From: Streptomyces sp. WZ.A104
Lineage (GTDB): Bacteria; Actinomycetota; Actinomycetes; Streptomycetales; Streptomycetaceae
Reading direction: 5' to 3'
Length of the DNA: 64,000 nucleotides
NCBI RefSeq assembly: GCF_002382885.1
Contig: NZ_NWVL01000038.1
Location: forward strand, 1 to 64,000
Both the position numbers and the translations under genes were made by a program. This document shows positions 51,453 to 59,631 of this stretch, piece by piece. Below the pieces are notes generated by a model. It worked only from the letters and a program-made list of their open reading frames with translations, did not search any database and was not told the origin of the DNA. How positions within the stretch are numbered: position 1 is the first letter of the stretch; each line of letters starts with the position of its first letter.

Positions 51453-51459
51453 GTGAAAC
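51446..51459. other. parS: parS centromere site 3, inside coding sequence
   Basis: GTTTCACGTGAAAC, a perfect 14-bp match, flanked by A and A so that one outer position of the 16-bp form differs. On the minus strand it encodes the last codons and stop of the MoeA-like gene and contains the likely GTG start of the K+ channel gene. Confidence 0.88.
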
Positions 51460-53197
51460 ACCCTTCCGTCCACGGCGTCGCCGGGGCCCATGGGAGATCC
51501 AGAATCTCCACCTCGGTGCCGGACCGTACCCCGCCCGGGGGCACGACGGCCAACCCGTCCGCCGCGGCGATCCCCCGCAGCATCGCGGGACCGTTGTAGC
51601 GGAGGGGGGCGACATGGTCCCGACCGCCCGCCCCGCCCGCGCGATGCACCACGGGGACGAGGCGGGTGTCCCGCGGATGCCCGGGCACCTCGGCGTGAAC
51701 GAGAGCCCTGTACACGTCCTGGTCCGGTCGGCCCGCGATGCCCGCGAGCAGCGGCTCGGCGAGCGTCAGCAGCCCCGACACGGCCGCGAGCGGATTACCG
51801 GGCAGCCCAACCAGATAGGGCCCGTCCGGCCGTAGATACGGATGCGGCCCGTCCTGCTGTGAACACGTCCCGTCCTGCCGCGTGTACGGCTCGTCCTGCC
51901 GCGTGTACGGCCCGTCCGGCTGTCCGGATGCAGGCAATCGCGCCAGCAGCATGGGGTGGCCGGGGCGTACGGCCACCCCGTCGACCAGGAGCTCGGCCCC
52001 AAGGCCGTCGAGAACGACGTGCACATGATCGACCGGGCCGGCGGCGGTGCCGCCGGTGGTGACGATCACGTCGGCGTCGGAGGCGATGATCGCCTCCCGC
52101 AGCGCCCCGGCGTCGTCCCCGAGGCGGACGGGCCCGGAGACCTCGGCGCCCAGGGCTCGCAACCAGGGGCCGAGCATGGGCCCGAGGGCGTCGCGGATCA
52201 GCCCGTCGTGCGGCAGCCCGGCGGCAAGCAACTCGTCGCCGAGGACGAGGATGTCGACGCGTGGCCGGGGGACGACGGGCAGCGCGTCATACCCGGCGGC
52301 GGCGGCGAGCCCGAGCACGGCCGGGGTCACGACGGTCCCGGCCGGGACGAGTTGCTCGCCGGAACGGCACTCCTGGCCCCGGGGCCGGATGTCCTGGCCG
52401 GTGACGACGGGCCGCCGGGCATGCAGCAGCCCCTTGGCCTCGTCGACGTGGGCGTGCTCGCTCCGAATGACCGCCGTGGTGTCGGGCGGGACACGGGCGC
52501 CGGTGGCGATCCGTACGGCGTTTCCGTCGGACAGCGCGGAGGGCTCGCGGCGCCCGGCGAGGAGCCCCGCCCCGGACTCGTACGCCCACGGTCCCGGTCC
52601 GGCGACCGCCCAGCCGTCCATCGCCGAGGTGTCGAAGGACGGCAGGTCGGTGAGCGCACCGAGCGCCTCGGCGAGCACGTGCCCGAGCGCGCGGTCGAGC
52701 GGCAGCCGGATGACGGCACCCGGTCCTCCCCGCCCCGCCCGCGCGGCAACCGCCCGCGCCCGCTCCCAGGGGAGGGGCGGGGCGTGGGGCGTGGGGGCGG
52801 GGGATACGGGGCCGAGGGTGCCGTCGCTGGGACTGCCGTTGGAGTTGGTGTGGGGGTCGTCGGCGGTGCTGCCCCCAGTGCTTTCACTGATGCTGCCGCT
52901 GGGGCCATTGCCCAGGCCACCTCTGGAACCGCTGCCAGGACCGTCGCTCATTCCTCTGCTCGGTTCCCTGCCTAGGTCCCTGCCGGGGTCGCTACCTGGG
53001 TCCTTGCCCAGATCCTTGCTTGGATCCCTGCCCGGGTCCCTGGCCTGATCCCTGCCCGGGTCCCAACTGCCCCCGCCGACCAGGGCGAGGGCCTGCTCGA
53101 CGGCCTGCTCCTCCGCAGCACGTGCGAGGTCGCTCCCGGATCCGGCGGCGGAGAAGCCTCGGCCGGACTCGGGGCCGGGCGAGTGGGGAGCGGTCAT
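51449..53197 (-). CDS. moeA: MoeA-like molybdopterin molybdotransferase with repeat-rich N-terminus
   Basis: A 582-residue protein, about 170 residues longer than usual MoeA. The core begins near residue 140 (LPWERARAVAARA) and holds the expected SFDTSAMDGWAV, ALSDGNAVRIATGARVPPD and the molybdate/GGxx motif VTTGGTAAGPVDH. MoeA inserts molybdate into molybdopterin. The N-terminal extension carries DPGRD-type repeats (about 45-80), and a second repetitive insertion (QDGPYTRQ-like units, about 430-460) interrupts the core before YLVGLPGNPLAAVSG. Its ATG overlaps the stop of the MobA-like gene. It ends in CFT, encoded by parS. Confidence 0.9.
   Translation of the reverse strand: MTAPHSPGPESGRGFSAAGSGSDLARAAEEQAVEQALALVGGGSWDPGRDQARDPGRDPSKDLGKDPGSDPGRDLGREPSRGMSDGPGSGSRGGLGNGPSGSISESTGGSTADDPHTNSNGSPSDGTLGPVSPAPTPHAPPLPWERARAVAARAGRGGPGAVIRLPLDRALGHVLAEALGALTDLPSFDTSAMDGWAVAGPGPWAYESGAGLLAGRREPSALSDGNAVRIATGARVPPDTTAVIRSEHAHVDEAKGLLHARRPVVTGQDIRPRGQECRSGEQLVPAGTVVTPAVLGLAAAAGYDALPVVPRPRVDILVLGDELLAAGLPHDGLIRDALGPMLGPWLRALGAEVSGPVRLGDDAGALREAIIASDADVIVTTGGTAAGPVDHVHVVLDGLGAELLVDGVAVRPGHPMLLARLPASGQPDGPYTRQDEPYTRQDGTCSQQDGPHPYLRPDGPYLVGLPGNPLAAVSGLLTLAEPLLAGIAGRPDQDVYRALVHAEVPGHPRDTRLVPVVHRAGGAGGRDHVAPLRYNGPAMLRGIAAADGLAVVPPGGVRSGTEVEILDLPWAPATPWTEGCFT
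52960..53065. repeat. Degenerate ~12-bp repeats within moeA
   Basis: About eight units resembling TCCCTGCCCGGG (plus strand) follow one another and encode the DPGRD-like N-terminal repeats of the MoeA-like protein. The array keeps the reading frame because the units are multiples of three. Confidence 0.75.
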
Positions 53198-54072
53198 GGC
53201 GTCCCGGCCCCTTCGCCGCCCGAATCCGCTTCCGCTTCCCAGCGCAGCGCAAGGGCGGTGACCTTGCGGGCGGCGTCCGCGACCGCAGCGGCGGCCGCTT
53301 CCGGCCCCGCGTCGGCGCTCGCCCTGGCTGCCGCGTATCCGACCAGGAAGGTCGTGAGCGGGGCGGCGGGGCGGGCGACTCCGTGCGCGGCGTCACGGGC
53401 GAGGTCGAGCAGGACACCGGTGTCGACGTCGAGTTCGATTCCGAGTTCGTTCTTGACCGAGGTGATCCATTCGTCCAGCACGGCCCCATGCTCCCTGATC
53501 CGGGCCCGGGCGGCGGCGATGTCGTCCCAAGTGTCGCAGTCGAACGCGGCGTGTGGTCCGGCATCGACCCGGGCCAGATCCAGCTCCGCGGTCAGCAGCC
53601 GCAGTGGGAGCCCGGCGAGGCTGCCGTGCTCGGTGGCGATGAGTGCCAGCTCCCGGCGGAGCGGCTCGGCGCGATAGGCGGCCACGAGCGGCTGGTCGCG
53701 CCCGTCGGGGTCGGTACACAGGGCGCCTTCCCGGCCCCCCTCTCCGGCTGCGACGAGCAGCGCCTCGACCGTGCCCGCGCCCAGGAACGGCAGGTCGGCG
53801 GAGAGGACGAGGACGCGCTCGGCCGTCGTCAGCCGCAACCCCGCGCCGAGCGCCGCCAACGGGCCGCCGCCCTGAGGTACTTCCCGCGTCCAGGTGACCG
53901 GCCGGGCGGTGGGCCGCCGACCGCCGACCACGACCGTGACACCCGCCCCGGCGCAGGCCGCGAGGACCCGGTCGAGCAGCGCCCGGCCCCCCACCCGGAC
54001 TGCCGGCTTGTCGGCGCCGCCGAGCCGCTTCGCGGCCCCGCCGGCGAGGACGATCACGTCATAGGCGGTCAT
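53194..54072 (-). CDS. mobA: MobA-like nucleotidyltransferase fused to DUF6457
   Basis: A 292-residue protein. The N-terminal domain (about 1-190) has the MobA nucleotide motif VIVLAGGAAKRLGGADKP and the metal-site SADLPFLG, so it probably attaches GMP or CMP to molybdopterin. The C-terminal domain (about 200-285, LDEWITSVKNELGIELDVD) is the small actinobacterial DUF6457 domain of unknown role. There is no ribosome site before the ATG; a -10-like CATACT lies close upstream, hinting at a leaderless start. It heads the unit mobA-moeA-K+ channel with ATGA and GTGA couplings. Confidence 0.9.
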   Translation of the reverse strand: MTAYDVIVLAGGAAKRLGGADKPAVRVGGRALLDRVLAACAGAGVTVVVGGRRPTARPVTWTREVPQGGGPLAALGAGLRLTTAERVLVLSADLPFLGAGTVEALLVAAGEGGREGALCTDPDGRDQPLVAAYRAEPLRRELALIATEHGSLAGLPLRLLTAELDLARVDAGPHAAFDCDTWDDIAAARARIREHGAVLDEWITSVKNELGIELDVDTGVLLDLARDAAHGVARPAAPLTTFLVGYAAARASADAGPEAAAAAVADAARKVTALALRWEAEADSGGEGAGTP

Positions 54073-54164
54073 GCGTCGAGTATGGGCGGCGCCGGTGGCC
54101 GACGCCCCCTCCGAGGTGGCTGACAAGGCCGGGTCCGGAGGGGACGTCCGCACGCCGGTCGGCT

Positions 54165-55778
54165 CTACACAGAGCGAAGCAGCACCGCAGGCTGCTCGAC
54201 ACAGTCCGCCACGTAGCGGAGGAAGCCACCCGCCGTTCCGCCGTCGCACACCCGGTGGTCGAAGGTGAGCGAAAGCTGGACGACCTGACGCACGGCCAGC
54301 TCGCCGTTGTGCACCCAGGGTTTGGGCATGATCCGGCCTACCCCTAGCATCGCCGCTTCCGGGTGGTTGATGATCGGCGTGGAACCGTCGACCCCGAACA
54401 CCCCGTAGTTGTTCAGCGTGAACGTACCGCCCGTCAGCTGCGACGGGCTGAGCTTCCCGGTCCGCGCCAGCTCGGTCAGCCGGGCGATCTCCGCCCCGAT
54501 CGACTCGGCGTTACGGGTGTGCGCGTCCCGGACGACCGGAACCACGAGGCCCCGTTCGGTCTGGGCCGCGAACCCGAGGTGCGCCCCGGGGAGCCGGACG
54601 ATCTCCCGGGCCTCCGTGTCCACGGTGGAGTTGAGCTCCGGGAACCGGGCCAGCGCGGCCGTGCAGATCCTCGCCAGCAGGGCCAGGACCGACACCTTCG
54701 GCCCGGCGGACGGGCCCGTCGCCGCGTTCATCGCGGCCCTGACCGCCATCAGTTCGGTGGCGTCCGCGTCCACCCAGCAGGTGGCGTCCGGGATCTCGCT
54801 CCGGCTCCGCGACAGCTTGTCGGCGACCGCTCCCCGCACCCCGCGCAGCGGAATCCGCTCGGCGGCCGGGGCGGTCGATGCCCCCGCACCCGCGAGGACC
54901 GGGGAAGCGTGGGACGCGGCCGCGCTCGCGACAGCCGCCCCTGCCGCCGTACGGGTCGCGGCTCGCGCGGTCTCCTCCGCCCGGCTGATCGCGGCGTCCA
55001 CGTCGGCCCGCAGGATCAGCCCGTCGGGGCCGGAGCCCGCCAGGCGTCGCAGATCGATGTCGTGCTGCCGGGCCAGTCGGCGTACGAGTGGGGAAACCAC
55101 CGCCACGGGCCCCTGCCGGTCCGCCGCGTCCGGCTGACCCCGCTCGACACCGTCGACCACGGGCGCGGTCACGGCCGGAGCCGGGGCCGGAATCGAGGCC
55201 GGAGCCGGAGCCGGTACGGAGGTGGCAGAACCATGAACAGGGCCAGGAGCAGAACCATGAGCGGAGCCATGAGCGGAGCCATGAGCGGACATGCCACCGG
55301 CGGCAGAGCCCCGGGCGGACGTCAGCCCACCCGGCCGGATGCGTCGGCGCCGAGCGGCCGGTGCGCCCGTGCCGTATCCCACGAGCACGTTCCCCGACCC
55401 GTCCGAGGGCTCCGGGGCGGCGGAACCGGAAGACGGGGACGAACCGTCGGCGGCCGCCCCGCCCCCGGCGCCCGCAGGACCGGAGGAGGCCGCTCCGGGG
55501 GAGGCGGGGCCCGAGGTCTCCGACCCTTCCGGCGCTCCGACCGCGACCGTCAGCAAGGGCGCCCCGACCGGAAGTTCCGTCCCTTCCTCACCGAAGCGGG
55601 CCGTCACCACGCCTCCGTAGGGGCACGGCACCTCCACCATGGCCTTGGCCGTCTCGACCTCCACGACTGGCTGGTCGATCACGACGACGTCGCCGACCTC
55701 CACCAGCCAACGCACGATTTCCGCCTCGGTCAGACCCTCGCCGAGGTCCGGCAGCTTGAATTCGAGCACCTGGGCCAT
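54165..55778 (-). CDS. bkdC: Dihydrolipoyl acyltransferase E2 of 2-oxoacid dehydrogenase (copy 2)
   Basis: A 537-residue E2. The ATG at 55778 overlaps the E1beta stop by one base. The lipoyl domain (about 1-80) has the lipoylated Lys45 in ETAKAMVE. An unusually long Ala/Pro/Ser/Gly linker follows, with tandem AHGS repeats and PAPAPASIPAPAPA. Next come a peripheral-subunit-binding domain (SPLVRRLARQHDIDLRRL) and the catalytic domain ending SLTFDHRVCDGG, which keeps the active His and Asp. It is the last gene of the second bkd operon and is more divergent in its linker than copy 1. Confidence 0.95.
   Translation of the reverse strand: MAQVLEFKLPDLGEGLTEAEIVRWLVEVGDVVVIDQPVVEVETAKAMVEVPCPYGGVVTARFGEEGTELPVGAPLLTVAVGAPEGSETSGPASPGAASSGPAGAGGGAAADGSSPSSGSAAPEPSDGSGNVLVGYGTGAPAARRRRIRPGGLTSARGSAAGGMSAHGSAHGSAHGSAPGPVHGSATSVPAPAPASIPAPAPAVTAPVVDGVERGQPDAADRQGPVAVVSPLVRRLARQHDIDLRRLAGSGPDGLILRADVDAAISRAEETARAATRTAAGAAVASAAASHASPVLAGAGASTAPAAERIPLRGVRGAVADKLSRSRSEIPDATCWVDADATELMAVRAAMNAATGPSAGPKVSVLALLARICTAALARFPELNSTVDTEAREIVRLPGAHLGFAAQTERGLVVPVVRDAHTRNAESIGAEIARLTELARTGKLSPSQLTGGTFTLNNYGVFGVDGSTPIINHPEAAMLGVGRIMPKPWVHNGELAVRQVVQLSLTFDHRVCDGGTAGGFLRYVADCVEQPAVLLRSV
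55257..55288. repeat. Tandem 12-bp repeats in the E2 linker
   Basis: ATGAGCGGAGCC is repeated at 55257 and 55269 with a partial third unit at 55281, encoding the AHGS repeats of the E2 linker. A more diverged copy lies just to the left. Confidence 0.8.
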
Positions 55779-56809
55779 CAGCTGTCCGCCTCCCACTGCA
55801 ACCGGGCCACCGCGTCGAGCACCCGGTCGACCCCCGGCAGATGGTGCCGCTCCAGCATGGGCGGCGGGTAGGGGATGTCGAACCCGGCCACCCTCAGCAC
55901 CGGAGCCTCCAGGTGGTGGAAGCAGCGCTCGGTGATCCGGGCCGCGATCTCCCCACCGGGCCCGCCGAAGCCGGACGACTCATGGACGACGACCGCGCGC
56001 CCGGTGCGACGCACCGACGCGGCCACCGTCTCGTCGTCGAACGGCACCAGCGAGCGCAGGTCCACCACTTCGAGGTCCCAGCCCTCGGCGACCGCCGCTT
56101 CGGCCGCCTCCATGCAGACCGGCAGGGAGGGCCCGTACGTGATCAGCGTGGCGCTGCGCCCGGGGCGGCGGACGACGGCCCTGCCGATCGGCAGGGCCGC
56201 TGCGGGGGCCTCGGGCGACCAGTCGGACTTGGACCAGTAGAGCCGCTTCGGCTCCAGGAAGACCACCGGGTCGTCCGAGGCGATCGACGCACGCAGCAGC
56301 CCGTACGCGTCCCCGACCGTGGCCGGTGTGACGACGTGCAGGCCGGGCGTGGCCATGTAGTACGCCTCGGAGGAGTCGCTGTGGTGCTCGACACCGCCGA
56401 TCCCGCCGCCATAAGGCACCCGCACGGTGATGGGGAGCGGCATGGCTCCCCCAGTGCGGTTGCGCATCTTGGCGACATGGCTGATCAGCTGCTCGAAAGC
56501 CGGGTAGGCGAAGGCGTCGAACTGCATCTCCACCACGGGACGCAGCCCGTACATCGCCATGCCGACGGCCGCGCCCAGGATGCCCGCCTCGGCGAGCGGG
56601 GTGTCGGTGCACCGCTCGTCGCCGAACTCCTTCGCCAGCCCGTCGGTGATCCGGAAGACCCCGCCGAGCGTGCCCACATCCTCACCGAGCACATGGACGG
56701 TGGGGTCCTCGGACATGGAGTCCCGCAGCGCGCGCCCGAGAGCCTGCGCCATGCTGGCCGGTTTGGCCTTCGCCGTACGTCCGTCGGCGGTCGCTGCCGC
56801 GGTGGTCAT
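55778..56809 (-). CDS. bkdB: 2-oxoacid dehydrogenase E1 beta subunit (copy 2)
   Basis: A 343-residue E1 beta subunit with the same landmarks as copy 1 (GEDVGTLGGVFRITDGL, DTPLAEAGILGAAVGMAM, RVPYGGGIGGVEHHSDS) and a longer N-terminus. It overlaps the E1alpha stop by four bases (ATGA) and the E2 start by one. With E1alpha it decarboxylates branched-chain 2-oxoacids. Two bkd sets within 20 kb are known in Streptomyces. Confidence 0.95.
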   Translation of the reverse strand: MTTAAATADGRTAKAKPASMAQALGRALRDSMSEDPTVHVLGEDVGTLGGVFRITDGLAKEFGDERCTDTPLAEAGILGAAVGMAMYGLRPVVEMQFDAFAYPAFEQLISHVAKMRNRTGGAMPLPITVRVPYGGGIGGVEHHSDSSEAYYMATPGLHVVTPATVGDAYGLLRASIASDDPVVFLEPKRLYWSKSDWSPEAPAAALPIGRAVVRRPGRSATLITYGPSLPVCMEAAEAAVAEGWDLEVVDLRSLVPFDDETVAASVRRTGRAVVVHESSGFGGPGGEIAARITERCFHHLEAPVLRVAGFDIPYPPPMLERHHLPGVDRVLDAVARLQWEADS

Positions 56810-57966
56810 CGTCCCGCCTCCGCGCTGTGCTCGTGGTGGTCGTGCTCGGCGTCCAGCTCGGCGCGCAGGGCGGCGGACTGCTCCCGGAGCTGACTGGTCT
56901 GCTCGGCGTACACATGAGTGAAGAGATCCATCGGCTCCAGCACCGGATCGGCGTTCATCCGGTCACGCAGCGCGGCCGCCATACGCTCGGCCGCCTCCCG
57001 CGCCTGTTCGATGCCCGCGTCGTCGAGCAGTCCGCGATCGGTCAGCTCCCGCTCCAGCAGCTGCACCGGGTCATGTGCCCGCCAGGCCTCGACCTCGCTG
57101 TCGGCCCGGTAGCGCGTGGCGTCATCGGCGTTGGTGTGGGCCTCCATGCGGTAGGTGAGGGCCTCGACCAAGGTCGGGCCCTCACCCCGCCGGGCCCGGG
57201 CCACCGCCTCGCCGAGCACCTGGTGCACGGCGGCGGCGTCGTTGCCGTCGACGAGGCGGCCCGGCATCCCGTATCCGACGGCCTTGTGGGCGAGGGAGGG
57301 TGCGGCGGTCTGCTTGGCCAGCGGCACGGAGATCGCGAAGCCGTTGTTCTGTACGAGGAAGACGACCGGGGCCTTCCAGACCGCCGCGAAGTTCAGCGCC
57401 TCGTGGAAGTCGCCCTCGCTGGTGCCGCCGTCGCCGACCATGGCGAGAGCCACCACGTCGTCGCCCTTGAGCCGGGCCGCGTGCGCCAGCCCCACGGCGT
57501 GCGGAAGCTGGGTGGCGAGCGGGGTGCACAGCGGGGCGATGCGGTGCTCGCGCGGGTCATAGCCGGTGTGCCGGTCGCCGCGCAGCAGGGTCAGGGCCTC
57601 GACCGGGTCGAGGCCGCGGGCGACGGCCGCCAGGGTGTCGCGGTAGCTGGGGAAGAGCCAGTCGCGGTCCTCCAGGACCAGGGCGGCGGCGACCTCGCAC
57701 GCCTCCTGGCCGGTGCTCGACGGATAGACGGCCAGGCGGCCCTGCTTGGTCAGCGCGGTGGCCTGGGCGTTGTACCGGCGGCCCCGGACCAGCTCGGCGT
57801 GGAGCCGGAGCAGCAGCTCGGGATCGACGTCGGCCACCGCGTCCGTACCGAGCACGCGGTAGGGCTCCGGGTCCGGGAGCAGCGGGGCGGGGTCGGTGAT
57901 CGGCTTCCAGGCCGGGGGCGGCGTGGGCCGGTGGGCGGCCGCGCCGGGCAGCTCTTGGACCGTCAT
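56806..57966 (-). CDS. bkdA: 2-oxoacid dehydrogenase E1 alpha subunit (copy 2)
   Basis: A 386-residue E1 alpha subunit, the same length as copy 1. The ATG at 57966 follows AGGAGGTG. The thiamine-diphosphate motif (GDGGTSEGDFHEALN to NNGFAIS) and the loop YRMEAHTNADDATRYR are complete. The C-terminus has a His/Asp/Glu-rich tail (ELDAEHDHHEHS). It heads the second bkd operon, divergent from the Lrp-type gene across 231 bases that include a TetR-like operator. Confidence 0.95.
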   Translation of the reverse strand: MTVQELPGAAAHRPTPPPAWKPITDPAPLLPDPEPYRVLGTDAVADVDPELLLRLHAELVRGRRYNAQATALTKQGRLAVYPSSTGQEACEVAAALVLEDRDWLFPSYRDTLAAVARGLDPVEALTLLRGDRHTGYDPREHRIAPLCTPLATQLPHAVGLAHAARLKGDDVVALAMVGDGGTSEGDFHEALNFAAVWKAPVVFLVQNNGFAISVPLAKQTAAPSLAHKAVGYGMPGRLVDGNDAAAVHQVLGEAVARARRGEGPTLVEALTYRMEAHTNADDATRYRADSEVEAWRAHDPVQLLERELTDRGLLDDAGIEQAREAAERMAAALRDRMNADPVLEPMDLFTHVYAEQTSQLREQSAALRAELDAEHDHHEHSAEAGR

Positions 57967-58082
57967 GAGAAGCACCTCCTGGCATCGAGGGGATCGAGGG
58001 GTGTCGATCGGGAGTGTCGAGAGGGAGCGGGATGGCGAGATATCGAGGAATGGGCGAGGCACGAGTGTGGCGTGTCTCACCT

Positions 58083-58096
58083 ACCGATTGTTCGGT
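58083..58096. promoter_or_regulatory. TetR-type operator, copy A
   Basis: ACCGATTGTTCGGT has arms ACCGA/TCGGT and differs at one position from the site between the tetR and paaN genes (59564-59577). It lies midway between the divergent bkd operon 2 and bkdR. Confidence 0.7.
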
Positions 58097-58197
58097 CGCG
58101 AGCGCATTTTGGCTACAGGCACCGCCAGCCTGTGGACAAACGGTTCTCCACAGCCTGGGATAGAGGCAAGTCGTCCACAACAGGGAGGCGCGGGCAG

Positions 58198-58779
58198 ATG
58201 GCCGCTGAACAAATGGCCGACAGGGGTGAGGACCCCGGCCAGGCCGCACCCGGGGTGCCGCCGTCGGTTCCGTCCCCGGCTCCCTCCCCGGCCCCGCCCC
58301 CGGTTCCGCCCGCGCGGCCGCTGGACACCATCGACCGCGACATCCTGCGCATCCTCCAGACGGACGGCCGCGCCTCGATACGGTCGGTCGCCGAACGGGT
58401 CCACGTCTCGCGTGCCAACGCCTACGCCCGTATCAACCGGCTCGTCGAGGACGGCGTGATCCGCGGCTTCGGCGCCCGGGTCGACCATGAGCGGGCGGGG
58501 CAGGGCGCGTCCGCGTACATCACGCTCAAGATCGTGCAGAACTCCTGGCGCACCGTGCGCGAGCAGCTCCAGGCGCTGCCCGGGGCCACCCATATCGCTC
58601 TGGTCAGCGGCGACTTCGATGTCCTGCTGCTGGTGCACACACCGGACAACCGGGCGCTGCGCGAGCTGGTCCTCACCCGCATCCAGTCCATCCCCGAGGT
58701 GCTCTCGACGCGCACGCTGCTGGTGTTCGAGGAGACGGACCTCGACCCCCTCCCGGACCGTCCGACAGAGCTGAGCTGA
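58198..58779 (+). CDS. bkdR: Lrp/AsnC family regulator of the bkd operon
   Basis: A 193-residue regulator with a Pro/Ala-rich leader (about 15-40), the Lrp helix-turn-helix (LDTIDRDILRILQTDGRASI; HVSRANAYARINRLVEDGVI) and a RAM ligand domain (GDFDVLLLVHTPDNRALREL). The ATG at 58198 follows GGGAGG. Its position divergent from a bkd operon matches BkdR of Pseudomonas and Streptomyces, which senses branched-chain amino acids. It probably controls this operon and perhaps copy 1 as well. Confidence 0.93.
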   Translation: MAAEQMADRGEDPGQAAPGVPPSVPSPAPSPAPPPVPPARPLDTIDRDILRILQTDGRASIRSVAERVHVSRANAYARINRLVEDGVIRGFGARVDHERAGQGASAYITLKIVQNSWRTVREQLQALPGATHIALVSGDFDVLLLVHTPDNRALRELVLTRIQSIPEVLSTRTLLVFEETDLDPLPDRPTELS

Positions 58780-58885
58780 GCTGCACTAGAGCTGAGCCGG
58801 GCTGAGCTCCACCGAAGCTGAGCCGGGCCGCACTGAGGCCGAGCCGAGCTGAGCCGGGCTGCACTGAAGCTGAGGCGGGCTGCAC
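58765..58885. repeat. Degenerate GAGCTGAGC-type repeats after bkdR
   Basis: GCTGAGC/GAGCTGAG and related units recur at least eight times from the last bkdR codons to the end of tetR. No gene is supported. The array fills the space between the convergent bkdR and tetR genes. Confidence 0.75.
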
Positions 58886-58911
58886 CGAACACCCCGCGCA
58901 CGTCGGGGCGC

Positions 58912-59508
58912 TCAGCGGCCGTTGGCCCGCATCCCCTCGAAGGCCAGCTGGACCACCGTGTCGGCAAGCTGGTCCTCGCCCGGAAAACCGCCGGGCTGCG
59001 GGCGATACCACTCGACCAGCGAGTTCACCATGCCGAACAGCAGCCGGGTCGCCAGCCGTATGTCCACGTCCGCCCGGAGGTCCCCGTCGGCCACCGCGGC
59101 CTGGAGCAGCTCGGAGACCCGCTGGTCGAACTCGCGCCGCCGCTCCAGCGCCCAGCGCTCGGTCTTCGTGTTGCCGCGCACCCGCAGCAGCAGCGTGACG
59201 TAGGGCACCTCGGCCATCAGCACCTCAACCGTGCGCCGCGTGACGTACTCGACCCGCTCGATCGCGCGCCCGCGCAGCGCCCCCGGCTCGTCGAGGATCC
59301 CGAAGAGCCCGTCGAGCGCCCGGCTGACGGCTCGCCGCAGCAGCTCCTCCTTGCCCGCCACATGGTGGTAGATGGAGGATTTCGAGATGCCCGCAGCCCG
59401 GGAGAGATGCTCCATGGACGTGCCGTCGTAGCCGCGCTCGTTGAAGACTCGGACGGCGACGGTGAGCAGGGTCTCCGGGGTGTACGTGTCCCGCTTGGCC
59501 GTGGTCAT
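58912..59508 (-). CDS. TetR family regulator (PaaR-like by context)
   Basis: A 198-residue repressor. The ATG at 59508 follows GGGGGAGG. The N-terminal helix-turn-helix (LLTVAVRVFNERGYDGTSM; AAGISKSSIYHHVAGKEELL) is typical, and the C-terminal ligand domain ends LVEWYRPQPGGFPGEDQLADTV, as in regulators of acyl-CoA or aromatic-acid genes. It is divergent from paaN, with a 14-bp inverted repeat between them, and the same repeat occurs in front of bkd operon 2. A phenylacetyl-CoA or branched acyl-CoA ligand is an inference. Confidence 0.92.
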   Translation of the reverse strand: MTTAKRDTYTPETLLTVAVRVFNERGYDGTSMEHLSRAAGISKSSIYHHVAGKEELLRRAVSRALDGLFGILDEPGALRGRAIERVEYVTRRTVEVLMAEVPYVTLLLRVRGNTKTERWALERRREFDQRVSELLQAAVADGDLRADVDIRLATRLLFGMVNSLVEWYRPQPGGFPGEDQLADTVVQLAFEGMRANGR

Positions 59509-59563
59509 GTCCGCGATCCTCCCCCATGAGTTGTCCACAGGTTTCCTGGGGCCCCTTGTCCCG

Positions 59564-59577
59564 ACCGATCGTTCGGT
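59564..59577. promoter_or_regulatory. TetR-type operator, copy B
   Basis: ACCGATCGTTCGGT (arms ACCGA/TCGGT) lies in the 123-base divergent region between tetR and paaN, just before a -10-like TACTCT (59579-59584) for paaN. Confidence 0.75.
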
Positions 59578-59631
59578 TACTCTAACTCCGTCCGTACGTT
59601 CCTGCCCGGCTCGATGAGGAGTTGGTCCGCC

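Noticed and set aside
55257..55288. Short tandem repeats considered as a CRISPR or iteron array
   Set aside because: Units are 12 bp, uninterrupted by spacers and encode an in-frame flexible linker of E2.
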